Below are positions 23,605 to 34,836 of a stretch of DNA of 64,000 nucleotides, in pieces. Below the pieces are notes generated by a model that was not told where the DNA came from, made no database searches, and saw only the letters and a list, made by a program, of their open reading frames with translations. Positions within the stretch are counted from its first letter, which is position 1. Every line of letters starts with the position of its first letter. This DNA comes from Steromphala cineraria (Eukaryota > Mollusca > Gastropoda > Trochida > Trochidae), in contig OU744725.1 of NCBI GenBank assembly GCA_916613615.1, forward strand, positions 54,627,575 through 54,691,574. The letters run 5' to 3'. The translations under genes and the position numbers were made by a program.

Positions 23605-24615
23605 TCAGTTTATTTTGCCTATATTATTTTCCCGAATTCTGTTCTTCAGCACATTCACTTTAAGTGCAGTCTCTGAAACTTTGGGCTGGCGTCTCCTGGC
23701 CCACTTGCTTTGTGCTACAGTCCAGCCTCGCGTTTGTTGTTGTCCTGCTTCGTCAGATTGTGTCTCATGCACGGGAGTCTCGGGGTCCCCTGGCTTCTCG
23801 TCTTCTCCCAACTCCTGGCTCTCGCTTGTCTCGTCCTCTACAGTGTCTTCAACCAGTGATTGATTTAAAGAGGGAAAGTCGGCCTCATACTCGCTCCATG
23901 CTTTTTCAAATTCCTCGTCTTTTGATTCTTGAATGTCACAGTCACACCTGTCCTCATTCATCCCACATAAATCACAAACAGTGTTCTCACAATCTTTAGC
24001 CATATGTCCGAATTCCTGACAGTTAAAACACTTGGTGCGGGGGCACTGCCGCATTTCATGATCCGTGTCGTTGCACTTGAAACAAACTTTCACCTGATTA
24101 TTATGGATAATACGGTAGTATTTGAATCCTTCACATGATTGAAACCCAACAGAATAGGGTAGGGACTTCAAGGTGTCTGGAAACTTCCCTCTCACAAATC
24201 TCGTTCCGTCTGATATATCTGTCCCTTTAATCAACTTGTGTTTTATTTCACTCTGTAGCGTGACTCCCTTAGAAGTTAAAAACTTCTCAATAGCACTGTC
24301 CTCAATGTAAGATGGCAAGTGCATAAATGACACTACAACAGTCTCGGAGACAAGCAGTCTACACTTCACTTTGTGATTGAGAATTTCAATGTGTTCTTGT
24401 TCTACAAGTAGCCTCGCGTCGTCAACATTTGGTAAAGTCACATCATACGAATCGGGGCCCTTAGGAACAACAGCATAAATGTCAGACACAACACGGAGTA
24501 AGGCATTGATAAGCAACGTACCAGTTACCACTTTCCTGTCTCCAACGTTAACCTCGACTGTACATTCCTTCTTGTAAGACCTCTTGTCCGCCATCTTGGA
24601 TTCGGGATTCAACAT
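23605..24615 (-). CDS. LINE-1 ORF1, zinc-knuckle RNA-binding protein (intact, 336 aa)
   Basis: The N-terminal half has an RRM-like stretch (VVSFMHLPSYIEDSA, about residue 112) followed by three Cys clusters: CFKCNDTDHEMRQC and CFNCQEFGHMAKDC, both CX2CX4HX4C, and a shorter CDLCGMNEDRCDC. An acidic region and a basic tail follow. The layout matches ORF1 of LINE-2, so it is the nucleic-acid chaperone/RNP protein of this clade. No stop or frameshift, although ORF2 of the same copy is broken. Confidence 0.85.
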   Translation of the reverse strand: MLNPESKMADKRSYKKECTVEVNVGDRKVVTGTLLINALLRVVSDIYAVVPKGPDSYDVTLPNVDDARLLVEQEHIEILNHKVKCRLLVSETVVVSFMHLPSYIEDSAIEKFLTSKGVTLQSEIKHKLIKGTDISDGTRFVRGKFPDTLKSLPYSVGFQSCEGFKYYRIIHNNQVKVCFKCNDTDHEMRQCPRTKCFNCQEFGHMAKDCENTVCDLCGMNEDRCDCDIQESKDEEFEKAWSEYEADFPSLNQSLVEDTVEDETSESQELGEDEKPGDPETPVHETQSDEAGQQQTRGWTVAQSKWARRRQPKVSETALKVNVLKNRIRENNIGKIN

Positions 24616-24812
24616 AACACAAACACACAGTCACACGAAATCTACTTCAGTAAGTAGATTTCCGAAACACTTTGTCTCCAAATAGTGTCACATCCTTCAT
24701 AAAATGAAAACACACGTCCATGAAAGGTAAATTCAGTGTAAAATCCAATAATAGTCCAACAACAAGAGAGAGCAGAAACACACGACTTCTCTCGGCAATC
24801 CACTAGGTCTGG

Positions 24813-24864
24813 TCGCGACCTTCTGCGTGTAAAGCAGACGTGATAACCACTACACCACAGAACC
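24813..24864 (-). pseudogene. tRNA-Val(TAC) remnant, 3' part replaced by LINE-1
   Basis: The first 52 nt of the gene survive (acceptor 5' strand, D-arm, anticodon arm, variable loop). The T-arm and B box are replaced by the 5' end of LINE-1. Confidence 0.9.
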
Positions 24865-25091
24865 AAGACACTGAAATCTGGACTTATAAAGAAACACTAT
24901 ATTGAAAAGCATATCGACCTTATAGTTTGCAAAGGTACTACCTTATATATATTTACTTCTCTAGCTGTGTTATTGATTCAATATAAACATGTATGTATGT
25001 GTAAGTGAATGGGAATGGTAGGCGCTCTAAAATTGAGAAAGAGAGTTTGATGTCAACCAAAACTTTGATATGAAGAGAGAAGAGAAAAAGA

Positions 25092-25163
25092 GGTTCTGGC
25101 GAGGTTCGAACTCGCGACCTTCTGCGTGTGAAGCAGACGTGATAACCACTACACCACAGAACC
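25092..25163 (-). tRNA. tRNA-Val(CAC)
   Basis: Complete 72-nt cloverleaf; anticodon loop TTCACAC. T5 terminator about 3 nt downstream. Acceptor 7 bp all paired; base 73 is T. Confidence 0.95.
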
Positions 25164-25337
25164 TGTTAATAGATGAGTAGATTTACTCTACATTGTTAAC
25201 TTGATTCGTCTGACATTACCCAAAAAATATTTCAAATTCCTTTTGCTTGACTTTTCCCGTGACAAATTACATAAGTTCTCTATAGATAAGTGCAGCTTTT
25301 GGTATATTTGCAAACAGTTACAAAGTGCAAAAGTACA

Positions 25338-25409
25338 GGTTCCGGCGAGGCTCGAACTCGCGGCCTTCTGCGTGTTAAGCAGACGTGATAACCACTACAC
25401 CACGGAACC
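25338..25409 (-). tRNA. tRNA-Val(AAC)
   Basis: Complete 72-nt cloverleaf; anticodon loop TTAACAC. Acceptor GGTTCCG pairs with CGGAACC; T4 terminator within 10 nt. Base 73 is T. Confidence 0.95.
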
Positions 25410-25607
25410 CTTGCATGTCTAGCACTTCTAGTATTGAGTAGCAATTCGTAGGGTCAAGTCAGTGTTCGTTATCAACCACTGTATGGAGGAATACAGAGAT
25501 GCATCTATGAAATAATGCACAGCAGAAATTTGAAGTTTCCATGTAATTGACAAAACATATTTAGAGCCTATACAATGACAATGGATGGGGCATTTGACAT
25601 GTGCATT

Positions 25608-27446
25608 TGTGAGAAAATATCTTATTCTTACCCGCCCCAGGAACGTAAATTCCTGATCTCACATAAAGGTTTAACCTTAGACTTGTGTGTGTGAGTACCG
25701 GGGAGCTGTCACCTCCGAACAAACTTTCGCATGCAAAATAAGGCAACAACACAAGAAAAATCTGCTCTACATATTTATTCAATACATGAAATGTGTCAGG
25801 AGTCAAAGTTTCAATAAACCCTTCCAGTGGTTCAACGGTCGAAACAGTGTAACAAAGCTCTTCACGTATACTCAATATCTGAATCAAACCCACAATAGGG
25901 CTATAAATACTTCAGACTTTCAAGGAAAGTATAGCCATTCAACAAGTCAAAAGCTTCTCAGCAAACGTGCACCTAATGATTATCAATGAGACTGGTCCCA
26001 TATTTCCAAAGTGTACTTTCAAACTGTAGGCGTATCGTGACAAACTAACTTGAAGTTATAATTGTCAACAAGGTGTGTTACATGTTTCAAAATCACACTG
26101 ACAAGAGGTAAGTTATCTTGGCAACCTTGTACAAGATGATGATGATTATAAACCAGACGTGTTACATGTTTCAAAAATATATTGTCAGAATGACAAAACG
26201 GTACAAAGCTATGTTTACCAGTGAAAACATGTTACTTGTTTCAAAAGTATATTGTCAGTATGACAAAACGGAACAAAGCTATGATTACCAATGAAAACAT
26301 GTTACTTGTCTCAAAACATACTGTCAGGACGTAAGTGTACCTCGGCACAATTGTACAAAATCAAGTTTCAGAACGTAATCGTATCTTGGCAAACGTGTAC
26401 AAAGTCTAGGGTTCTCAACAAAACATGTTACATGTCTCAAGAGGTGCTACGAAGAATGGGAAACGGATGCCAAACAAACTGATACGAAATTATGATTATG
26501 TCTACGACATGTCATGGGTCTAGAAAGGTTCTATGAAAATGTGGAATGTGGTTATTACTAGGACATGATATTTGTCTCGAAAGGTGCTGTGAGGTTATGA
26601 AACGTGACTATTACTAGTATATGTTATAAGTCTTAAATGATTCTATGAAGATGTGAAATGTGCTTATTACTAGGACACGTTATGTATCTCAAAAGATTCT
26701 ATGAAGATGTGAAATGTAATTATGACTAAGACACGTTATGTATCTCAAAAGATTCTATGAAGATGTGAAATGTGATTATTACTAAGACACGTTATATGTG
26801 TCTCGAGAAGTGCTATGAAAATGTGGAAGGTGAAACGGGAAAGAAATATACTACTCTTGTCAAGAGGGGAGAGCGTTCAGCCCAAAAGGCCTGCACAAAC
26901 AAGTGTAACAATCACTAGAATATGAAAACAATTCATATCAAATCAAGATGGCGGACCAAAAACGCACGTGGTCCGAAAGCATGGCTAACACAAAACTAAG
27001 CGACTAACGCATATTCAAAATCATTTTACCTAGCAAACAATTACATGACTAATTTTAGAAAACGATAAACTAGAAGATGTGACTGACAGAACTATCTCAA
27101 GGTTACCTGACCAGAAAATGAGTGCATAACGGAGTAACCGGAGTAACGAACTTCATGGTGGCCCCATCTCAAACACGTGTATCAGTCCAACAGCAGTGCC
27201 TGCCTTATATAGGCGAGTCAGCCCTATTACAGCCTTCCTACGCTCGCACAATATAGTCCAGCCAAACACAACGGCCACAGTCGTCACGGAATCAGCCGAA
27301 GTATTCTTAATGTTCCACATCCATCCGTGTTGCGCAAGTGCAACCGGAAGCCACCCGACTGTCAACAAACCAGACACTTCCGTCCCGAAGGCAACACACA
27401 GGCATCAGCCCACTGCGAGCACATAGGTAAAACACTGTTCATTACA
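25608..27446 (-). repeat. Element A 3' LTR
   Basis: On the + strand begins TGTGAG and ends ATTACA, so it reads TGTAAT...CTCACA in the element's own direction. Contains two internal tandem repeats: a 69-bp repeat (about 26159-26330) and a 56-bp repeat (about 26570-26810). Confidence 0.95.
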
Positions 27447-27460
27447 TTGCCCCCCTCTTA
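27447..27460 (-). other. Element A polypurine tract
   Basis: TAAGAGGGGGGCAA on the element strand directly before the 3' LTR; the plus-strand DNA primer site of LTR elements. Confidence 0.85.
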
Positions 27461-29259
27461 GGAGGCGACCTCCGGGCGTCCACAACGTACACATGATCAC
27501 AGTTCACGGTAGTACACTGGAGCTCATATTGGACCACAGTTCACTGGAGCTTATATTAAATCACAGTTCACAGGAGCTCATATTATATCTCAGTTCACAG
27601 GAGCTCATATTAAATCTCAGTTCACAGGAACTCATATTAAATCTCAGTTCACAGTCCTGAGCTCATGTTTAATCTCAGACCACAGTCCATAGGCCATACA
27701 CAGAAGCTTATCTCAGACCACAGTCCAGCGGCAGCACACAGGTGCCTATCCCCGATCACAGTCTGGGCTAGCACAAAAGATAGTTGCCCTACGCCCCTCA
27801 AAAGAGTTCACCGGTCACACTCATAGTATTTATTGTTAACAATCGAATTTTCTTTATGTCAGTCACATCATACAAACAAATACACTTTACCATACATAAA
27901 AACATTTTACAAAAATACAAAAATTCCAGTGCAACAACCCACAAATATTTACATAACCAACACCTGTAGAGCAGAAATAAAAATAATAAGCATAATAAAT
28001 GAAATAAAGCCAAGAAAAAGAAAGAAAAACAAAACAAAAATGTGCCACGTGTTTGATACCGAAAAGGGCCACCAAAGGCAGCACCATGCAGTAGAATAAC
28101 ACTATAATTATGGATTCCATCCTACCCTAACTAACATGACTACAAAAACTCAAAACTCCAACTGACATAACATGGAAAGTCAAAGATTCCAAATCTCCAC
28201 ATGACATAATTCATATGGAAATCAAGAATCATACATATAACACAGACAAGAACTTCAATATGAAACAATTTCATACCAAAGTCAAAATCTTATACATTAC
28301 ACAAATACGGAACTTTTAGATGAAGCAATTTCATATAAAAGTCAAACAAATCATACCCTACACAAACAAAACCTTCATACGAGCCAATCTCATACAAAAG
28401 TCAGAACTCAGAAATACTAAACAAAGGCCGAACTTTTAGATGAAGCAATTTCATATAAAAAGTCAAAGGTCATACTCTAAGCAAATAGAACTTTCATATG
28501 AGACAATCTCATACAAAAGCCAAAAATCAGAAATACTACACAAATGCAAAACTTTTTAGATGAAGCAATCTCATATAAAAGTTCAAAAGTCCTTACTGCC
28601 TCTATAGCTTTGAACAAGGAAGTGAAAGTTTCCAAAACTAGCAAACACATCGAAATACCATTTCTCGTAAAAACATAGCATAAAGACTCAAATCTCCACA
28701 CAAGACCTACAAATTGATCAGACCCAGGTACTTGGTTGGTTTCAAGCAATATCATGAAATCCAACGAAGTCATAAAAACAAACTATTTACATCTAACTCA
28801 GACCAATCTAACTTCTGATTAAATCATATCCAACCAGAACTAAACGTAATTCACGGAAGAGGGGGTTCAACAAATGGTAGCTGGTACAAAAAGAATAATC
28901 AATCCGAGTTTGCCAGTCACAGATCTGAAAGATTCACTCACACATTTATGTCTAGCACACAGAAGGCGTCCCCCCTCACATCCTGTATCAGCTCATTCTG
29001 TGACTCGAACAAACTCAAGGAAAGATTTTAACTTTACTTCTTATATTACATAAATTTGACGGCACGCCTTACCGAACGAAATCCCGGTACCTAGGATTCG
29101 GACGGACTTGGCGACCAAATCTTGTCATAATCCTTCTAGCCGGAACTGCTAACTCCTCAGAACTTGAGCCCAAGTCACTTGAAACGGGGAACTCACCCCT
29201 AAATCCACTAAACGAACTCCCACTACTGGTCTCAAAGTCAAAGTCTACACCAGCCGGTG
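27461..29259. repeat. Element A long 3' non-coding region with tandem repeats
   Basis: About 1.8 kb between the last frame and the polypurine tract. It has 27-bp repeats (about 27500-27690, core CAGTTCACAGGAGCTCATATT, imperfect) and 119-bp repeats (starts near 28312, 28431 and 28550, core TTTTAGATGAAGCAAT). No conserved coding frame or envelope-like protein is seen. Confidence 0.7.
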
Positions 29260-29607
29260 CTACAGATATACTAGACCCCCTTCTGATTCAACACTTCTGT
29301 CCGGAATAGCCCCGGGTGAACCTTTTTCCTCAAAAACAGAGGAACCGACAGAAGCCTCCTCAGGAGAGGAGTCACTGCCTGACCGCACACTGGAAGAGCC
29401 TAAACTCCCAGATACCGCCAAACCTTCCGAACTCTCAAACACCTGAGAGTTGTCCCTTTCGGCGAGAACACCATTAGTCCCGGACTCATCGGGAACCTCC
29501 TCAATCACTAAAAGCACAGGCTCCCTAGCAACAGGGATCCTGGGTCTAGCATAAAACTTAACCTGAGGCCCTGTATCTCCAGAAACCTCCTCCCTATCAG
29601 ACTCCAT
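29260..29607 (-). CDS. Element A third frame, acidic Ser/Glu-rich protein (115 aa)
   Basis: The ATG at 29607 shares its A with the pol stop codon (TGATG overlap), which suggests reinitiation after pol or an extension of the pol product. Composition is acidic and serine-rich (for example VLLVIEEVPDESG near residue 30). No signal peptide, membrane segment or known domain, so it is not an envelope protein. It could be the spacer tail of integrase or a meaningless frame. Confidence 0.45.
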   Translation of the reverse strand: MESDREEVSGDTGPQVKFYARPRIPVAREPVLLVIEEVPDESGTNGVLAERDNSQVFESSEGLAVSGSLGSSSVRSGSDSSPEEASVGSSVFEEKGSPGAIPDRSVESEGGLVYL

Positions 29608-32600
29608 CACATGACTGTCATATCTGCAGGAACTTCAGCATCCACCCCCTGATCTACGGAACGAGAGACTCCGGCCTTACACTTCTTAAGACGGTTGACA
29701 TGCACCACCTCACGACGTACACGACCATTGACCTTGCCCTTAATCCTTACTACCACCGGATTAATTATCTTCACAACCTGCAAAGGCCCTACCCAAGGTC
29801 GAGACCACTTTCTTGACCGTCCTCGCTTTACTCTAGGGTAATGTAGCCAGACCATATCGCCTACAGCTAACGACTGTTCCTTAACTTTTTTATCATAATG
29901 AAACTTCTGCCTCTTATGACTGGCTTCTAAACTACATGCCACCGACTGAAAAGCTTTCTGAAATCCTGTCTTCATCTCTCTAACATATCTAGGCACTGTG
30001 GTCTCTTCCTCCACTGGAGAACCAGAAACGAGGTCAACGGGTAAGGTGACCTCCCTGCCAAAAACAAGATAGTTAGGAGAAAACCCGGTAGAAGACTGCT
30101 CTGCAAACCGAAAAGACATCAGCACCTTACGGAGGTGGAGATCCCAGTCGCGCTGGTCATCCTGAACATACTGGCTCAGCATCTCAGACAAAGTCCTGTT
30201 AAATCTCTCCACTAAACCATCACTCATAGGGTGATATGGGGTCGTACGAGTCTTCTTAATTCCCAACTCCACACACATAGCCTGAAAAACTTTAGACTCA
30301 AAATTAGCTCCCTGATCAGAATGCAAAGTCCCTGGCATACCGAACCTACACACAAACTCGTCCACAAGTTTTCTAGCCACAGTCTCAGTCTCCTGGTTAG
30401 GAATAGCGTAAGCTTCTACCCATTTCGTGAAATAATCTTGCACGACCAAAATATACCTATTTCCGCTTCTAGATATAGGCCACGGCCCAGAGATATTGAT
30501 AGCAATCCGCTGAAATGGGTAACCTGACGTAAAACCGCGTAAACCAGCCTTCGGCCGGGGAATAGGAGCCTTTCTACGAGCACAAGCTTCACAAGATCTT
30601 ACCAAAATCTCTACGTCTTTCCTCCACTTTGGCCAATAGTACCGAGCTCTGATCTTAGAAATAGTCTTTCTGATCCCGAGATGTCCTCCACCTGCGACAG
30701 ACTCATGAACGCCACCTAACACCTCGTTCACCATATGTGCCGGGATCACCGCCTGCATCTTACGAGTACCCTCCAACTGTCTCACAAGGACCCCATTACT
30801 AATCCTTAAAGAATCCCACTGATTGAGCAAAGTCTCAACGAACTTAGTGACGGGACGAGACACGAGAGAAATCTGACTAGACTCAACTGCCTGATATATG
30901 AATCCTAACCCCTCTATCTGAGCCTGCTCTAACGGTGACTGAACGGCAGTGGCCAACACTTCCACCCTATGACACTGACGACAGGGTAAACCAGACAACG
31001 CATCCGCATTATTATGTTTAAGCCCAGGCCTATGTTTAATTTCAAAATCATACGGAGCTAAAGCTTCTAGCCATCTGGCTACCTGTCCTTCCGGTTCCTT
31101 GAACCTCATAAGCCAGGTCATGGACCCATGGTCTGTTCGAATCAGAAATTTCCTCCCTAACAGGAAATGACGAAAATAGGCTGTCCCTTCAACCACAGCG
31201 AGTAACTCGCATCTAGTAACGCAGTAATTCCTTTCAGGCTTTGACAAAGTACGGCTACCATACGCTACGACCCTTTCCTTACCATCTACCAACTGACTCA
31301 AAACATATCCTAGCCCTTCGTTACTGGCATCGGTGTCTAAGATGAAATCCTTAGTGAAGTCAGGATAGACTAGAACTGGTGCTGATACTAAAGCCTCCTT
31401 TAACCTACTGAAAGATTCCTGACATGCCTCACTCCACTCGAACTTCACTCCCTTCTCTGTTAACCTAGTCAGAGGCTTAGCGATATGGGAGAAATCCCGA
31501 ATGAACTTCCTATAATAGGAAGCCAGTCCGAGAAAACTACGAATCTCTGACACAGACTGTGGGTTCGGCTACTCCTTTACTGCTGAAACTTTCTTAGGAT
31601 TAGGAGATACACCCTCCCCGGAAACTCTATGCCCCAGATACGAGATTTCCCTAGCACAAAAAGTACATTTGGCAGGTTTAATTTTTAGCCCATTTTCTCT
31701 AAGTCTATCTAAAACTTGCGCTAAATGATCAAGATGTTCCTCAAACGTCTTAGAATAGATTATGATATCATCGATGTAGACGAGACAAATTTTCCACTGT
31801 AAACCTGCCAAAACACAATCCATCAATCTCTGAAAAGTCCCAGGAGCATTACACAAACCAAATGGCATGACATTAAATTCGTAGAGCCCCCCTAAAGTAG
31901 CAAAGGCTGTCTTATCCCTATCTTCGGGGCATACCTCCACCTGCCAATATCCCGACGCCAAGTCTAACGAGGAATACCAGGATGACCCTGCCAACTGATC
32001 TAACGAATCGTCTATCCGGGGTAAAGGGTAGGCCAGTTTGATACTAACATCGTTCAAAAGGCGATAATCCACACAAAATCTCGTAGACCCATCTGGCTTA
32101 GTGACTAATACAATAGGTGAAGCCCATGGGGACTCAGAGTCCTGAATGATCCCATCCTGTCTCATACGTTCTACCAACTCCCTAACTTCTGGCTGCCTAT
32201 GATATGGTAACCTTCGAGGAGCCTGCTTAATTGGCTTAGCATCTCCTGTCCGAATCTCATGTTGGACACGGTCCGTTCTACCTAAATCATGTGACCCTGT
32301 AGAAAATATTTCTGAGTATGAAGCCAACAAAACGTCTAACTTCTGCCTATGCTCTATCGGAAGATCCCCAATCTTATAGCTATCAAAGTTAGGCTTATCA
32401 GGAACTGACGAAGGTTTAACCTGGTTCTGTTGTACCAACTCCGTAAATACTCCAATCTGTGTACCCTTGGAAATGGTTAAATCCGAACTGGTCGCATTAA
32501 CCACCCTAACGGGCACTATGTTCTCCCTTGGCTGAACTGTAACACGAGCTATCATAATCTGACTTGACCTTTCAAAGCTAGGTTGACCTTCAATTAAACC

Positions 32601-33134
32601 CTCACGACTAAAGTCCCCATCTAACTTTGACGAAAACACCATCTCGTGACCAGCGGAAATAACCACAGACTCATAAATTCTGACACCAAACTGCACAGCC
32701 TTGCTAACTTCTTGCATCGGAACGCTACTACCTGAGGCTAACTTCAATCTATTCTTGTGCATGTCCACCGTAACTCCATATCTCTTACAGAACTCGGCAC
32801 CCAAAAATACATCATAGGGCAAACCCCGAACCACGGCGAAATAACAAGTCACTCTATTCTTACCCAGAGTCAAAGACAACTGCACGAGACCTAGTGTCTG
32901 TAAGTTTCCATCTCCTAATCCACTCAAATTTGCATCAAAGGACTGAATTACTGGACTGGGCTTTAGACGATTATAGAAAGTCTCACTAATCAAACTAATT
33001 CCGCCCCCATTGTCCACCATTAACTGTGCATAAATTTCATTCAATCGCCCTGTAACAAAATATTGCGGACAATCCAAGAACTTTGATGACCCGAAACTGA
33101 CACACGGACTTACTTCATCCTTATCGACTGACAA
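29607..33134 (-). pseudogene. Element A pol: protease, RT, RNase H, integrase; one in-frame stop
   Basis: A single frame runs from 33134 to 29607 apart from a TAG at 31569-31571, where relatives usually have Trp, between RT and RNase H. Motifs in order: protease VDNGGGIS, RT FCVDYRLLND and YIDDIIIYS, RNase H DTDASNEGLGYVLSQ, integrase H-H-C-C zinc finger (HESVAGGGH ... CEAC), then HSDQGANFES and GLVERFNRTL. Two catalytic spots look lost: the protease triad has Asn where DTG/DSG is expected, and the first integrase Asp is Asn in RIAINISGPW. The frame differs from gag, so a frameshift is needed for Gag-Pol. Confidence 0.9.
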
Positions 33135-33157
33135 ATGGGTCTCGTTGGCAGCCGAAA

Positions 33158-34138
33158 TTAGTTTGGGTGACCCCGAGAACCAGATCTATCCCCAGAAGAC
33201 CTTGACCCACACGTCCTGGCTAAATGTCCCTGCTCCCCACATACATAACACGCTCCCTTCTTCCTATAACACGCGTCAACTGAATGCCCGCTCTTGCCAC
33301 AAAACGTACACTTTCTCTGAGATGGACCACTAGTAGCTGCTGCCTGACTATATTTAATGGCAGTCAACTCTGCCCTAAGCTGGCTAATCTGCTGGCAAAG
33401 CCCCTCTACCATCTCCTTACAAAAAGTCTTATCACTCGCCTCCACCTCGGTCGTAGCTTGTAACAGCCTACAATTTCCTGTATCGGCCACTTCAATAGCC
33501 TCCCACTCTGTAGCAAAATTCACTGCCTCATCTAAGGTCTTTAACTTAGTATGTCTCATCTTTAACCTCAACTCACGATTCCCAAGCTTATTGACGAACT
33601 CATTAACACAAATCGTCTCCCTAGCTGACGTATTAAGGCCGGGAAAAGCCGTATGACACAACTTGCGGAGAGCTACAGCAAAATCAAGATAGGTTTCCCC
33701 GGTCTGTCTACCCCTACCATGAAATTCGACCAAAGCCAAGGCCTGAGTGCCAGTGGGACGGAAACGGTTAGTCAGGGCTGTTTTCACCAAAACATAATGA
33801 TTACGAATCTCAGGTGCCAGGTCAAAATACACTCTACGAGCCCTTCCTGTTAGTCTTATTCCCAGAAACCGTGCCTTCTGCACCTCACTTCACCCATTCA
33901 GCTCCGCGAACATCTCGAAAGTAACTATCCAGTCTTGCCACTCTTCCATCTTCTCCCCAGTAAACACTTCCGGCAACAAAGTACTACTTAAAGTCTCTGG
34001 CCTAGCCTCATCTAACATGTCCCTATCTCTAGATGTCGAAAACGCCATTTTCCTTCCCCTACCGAAGGTCCTAGGAGTCTGAGAACCAAGCGTCTCAGGC
34101 CAACAAAATTGATCAGACTTATCTTCTCCAGAAGCCAT
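33158..34138 (-). pseudogene. Element A gag; one in-frame stop
   Basis: The ATG at 34138 starts MASGEDKSDQF. A TGA at 33890-33892 interrupts the frame, which then continues to 33158. The capsid-type region includes EVFTGEKMEEWQDWIVTFEM and later LVEFHGRGRQTGETYLDFA; two zinc knuckles follow: CTFCGKSGHSVDAC and CYVCGEQGHLARTC (CX2CX4HX4C). A typical Ty3/Gypsy gag of about 325 codons. Confidence 0.9.
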
Positions 34139-34836
34139 ATTGTAAGTCTCACCGAGCTACAAACTAACAGGACAAGTAAGATGTCGGGCTACATCAGACG
34201 GACTTGATGACAATGTTTATGTGGGATGTATACATTCAATCAATAGGAACCCCGATAAGAAAACAAACCAACGTATCGGGAACCAACGTACAAAAGTACA
34301 AGAATACTGTCCTATCACGATTGCGAACTGACCAACTGCAAAGGGAACACCTAACTGACTACAGACAAACTTATGGACCACGGACTGGACCAATCAAACT
34401 GTCAAATACCCTATGTGCTTATCAAATACTAATTAAATATAACAAAGCCTATTTCTGTTATTCTATATCTAACAAACTAACCTACTCTACCAAATTATAA
34501 GACTAACCGTTAACCTAACCAGACTATATCTATATCTATAAACTAAAGGCTAATACTGCATGGTGCCAAATATTAATGTTAACAAAAAGAAACTATGAAG
34601 GTATTTACTCCGCACTCTTAAAACAAAAGAAATAATACCTTTCCGTCAGTCACAATTCATCTAACTTACTCTACCTAATCTACCTACCTACTTAACTAAA
34701 TATCTAAACTAATCTTACCTAACCTAACATATCTAAATAAATACGAGAAGTCTGTTCTGAAAGTTCCAAACTACCTGGTCTCGTACACACAACTTTCGTC
34801 CTTAAATACGACGAATTATCCTGCCGACGAAGCCAA
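34139..34836 (-). other. Element A 5' leader with primer-binding site
   Basis: About 700 bp of AT-rich leader between the 5' LTR and gag. At its start (34835-34818) an 18-nt TGG-led stretch, TGGCTTCGTCGGCAGGAT, is complementary to what would be the 3' end of a tRNA-Ser (T-stem CCTGC, CGACGAA acceptor, G73, CCA). First-strand synthesis is therefore probably primed by tRNA-Ser. That tRNA gene is not in the window. Confidence 0.7.

Larger units (their letters stand above)
21970..24812 (-). mobile_element. LINE-1: Tx1-type non-LTR retrotransposon, 3' truncated
   Basis: Order on the minus strand: 5' UTR (24812-24616), ORF1 (24615-23605), then ORF2 with endonuclease and the start of RT. It breaks off near 21970 inside RT, so the 3' end is lost. 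The 5' end joins tRNA-Val(TAC) sequence at 24812/24813. Protein similarity by eye groups it with LINE-3 and separates it from LINE-2. Tx1-clade LINEs are known for sequence-specific insertion. Confidence 0.85.

Noticed and set aside
27784..28120. Overlapping short frames on both strands
   Set aside because: They fall in the AT-rich 3' non-coding region of element A and have low-complexity composition.
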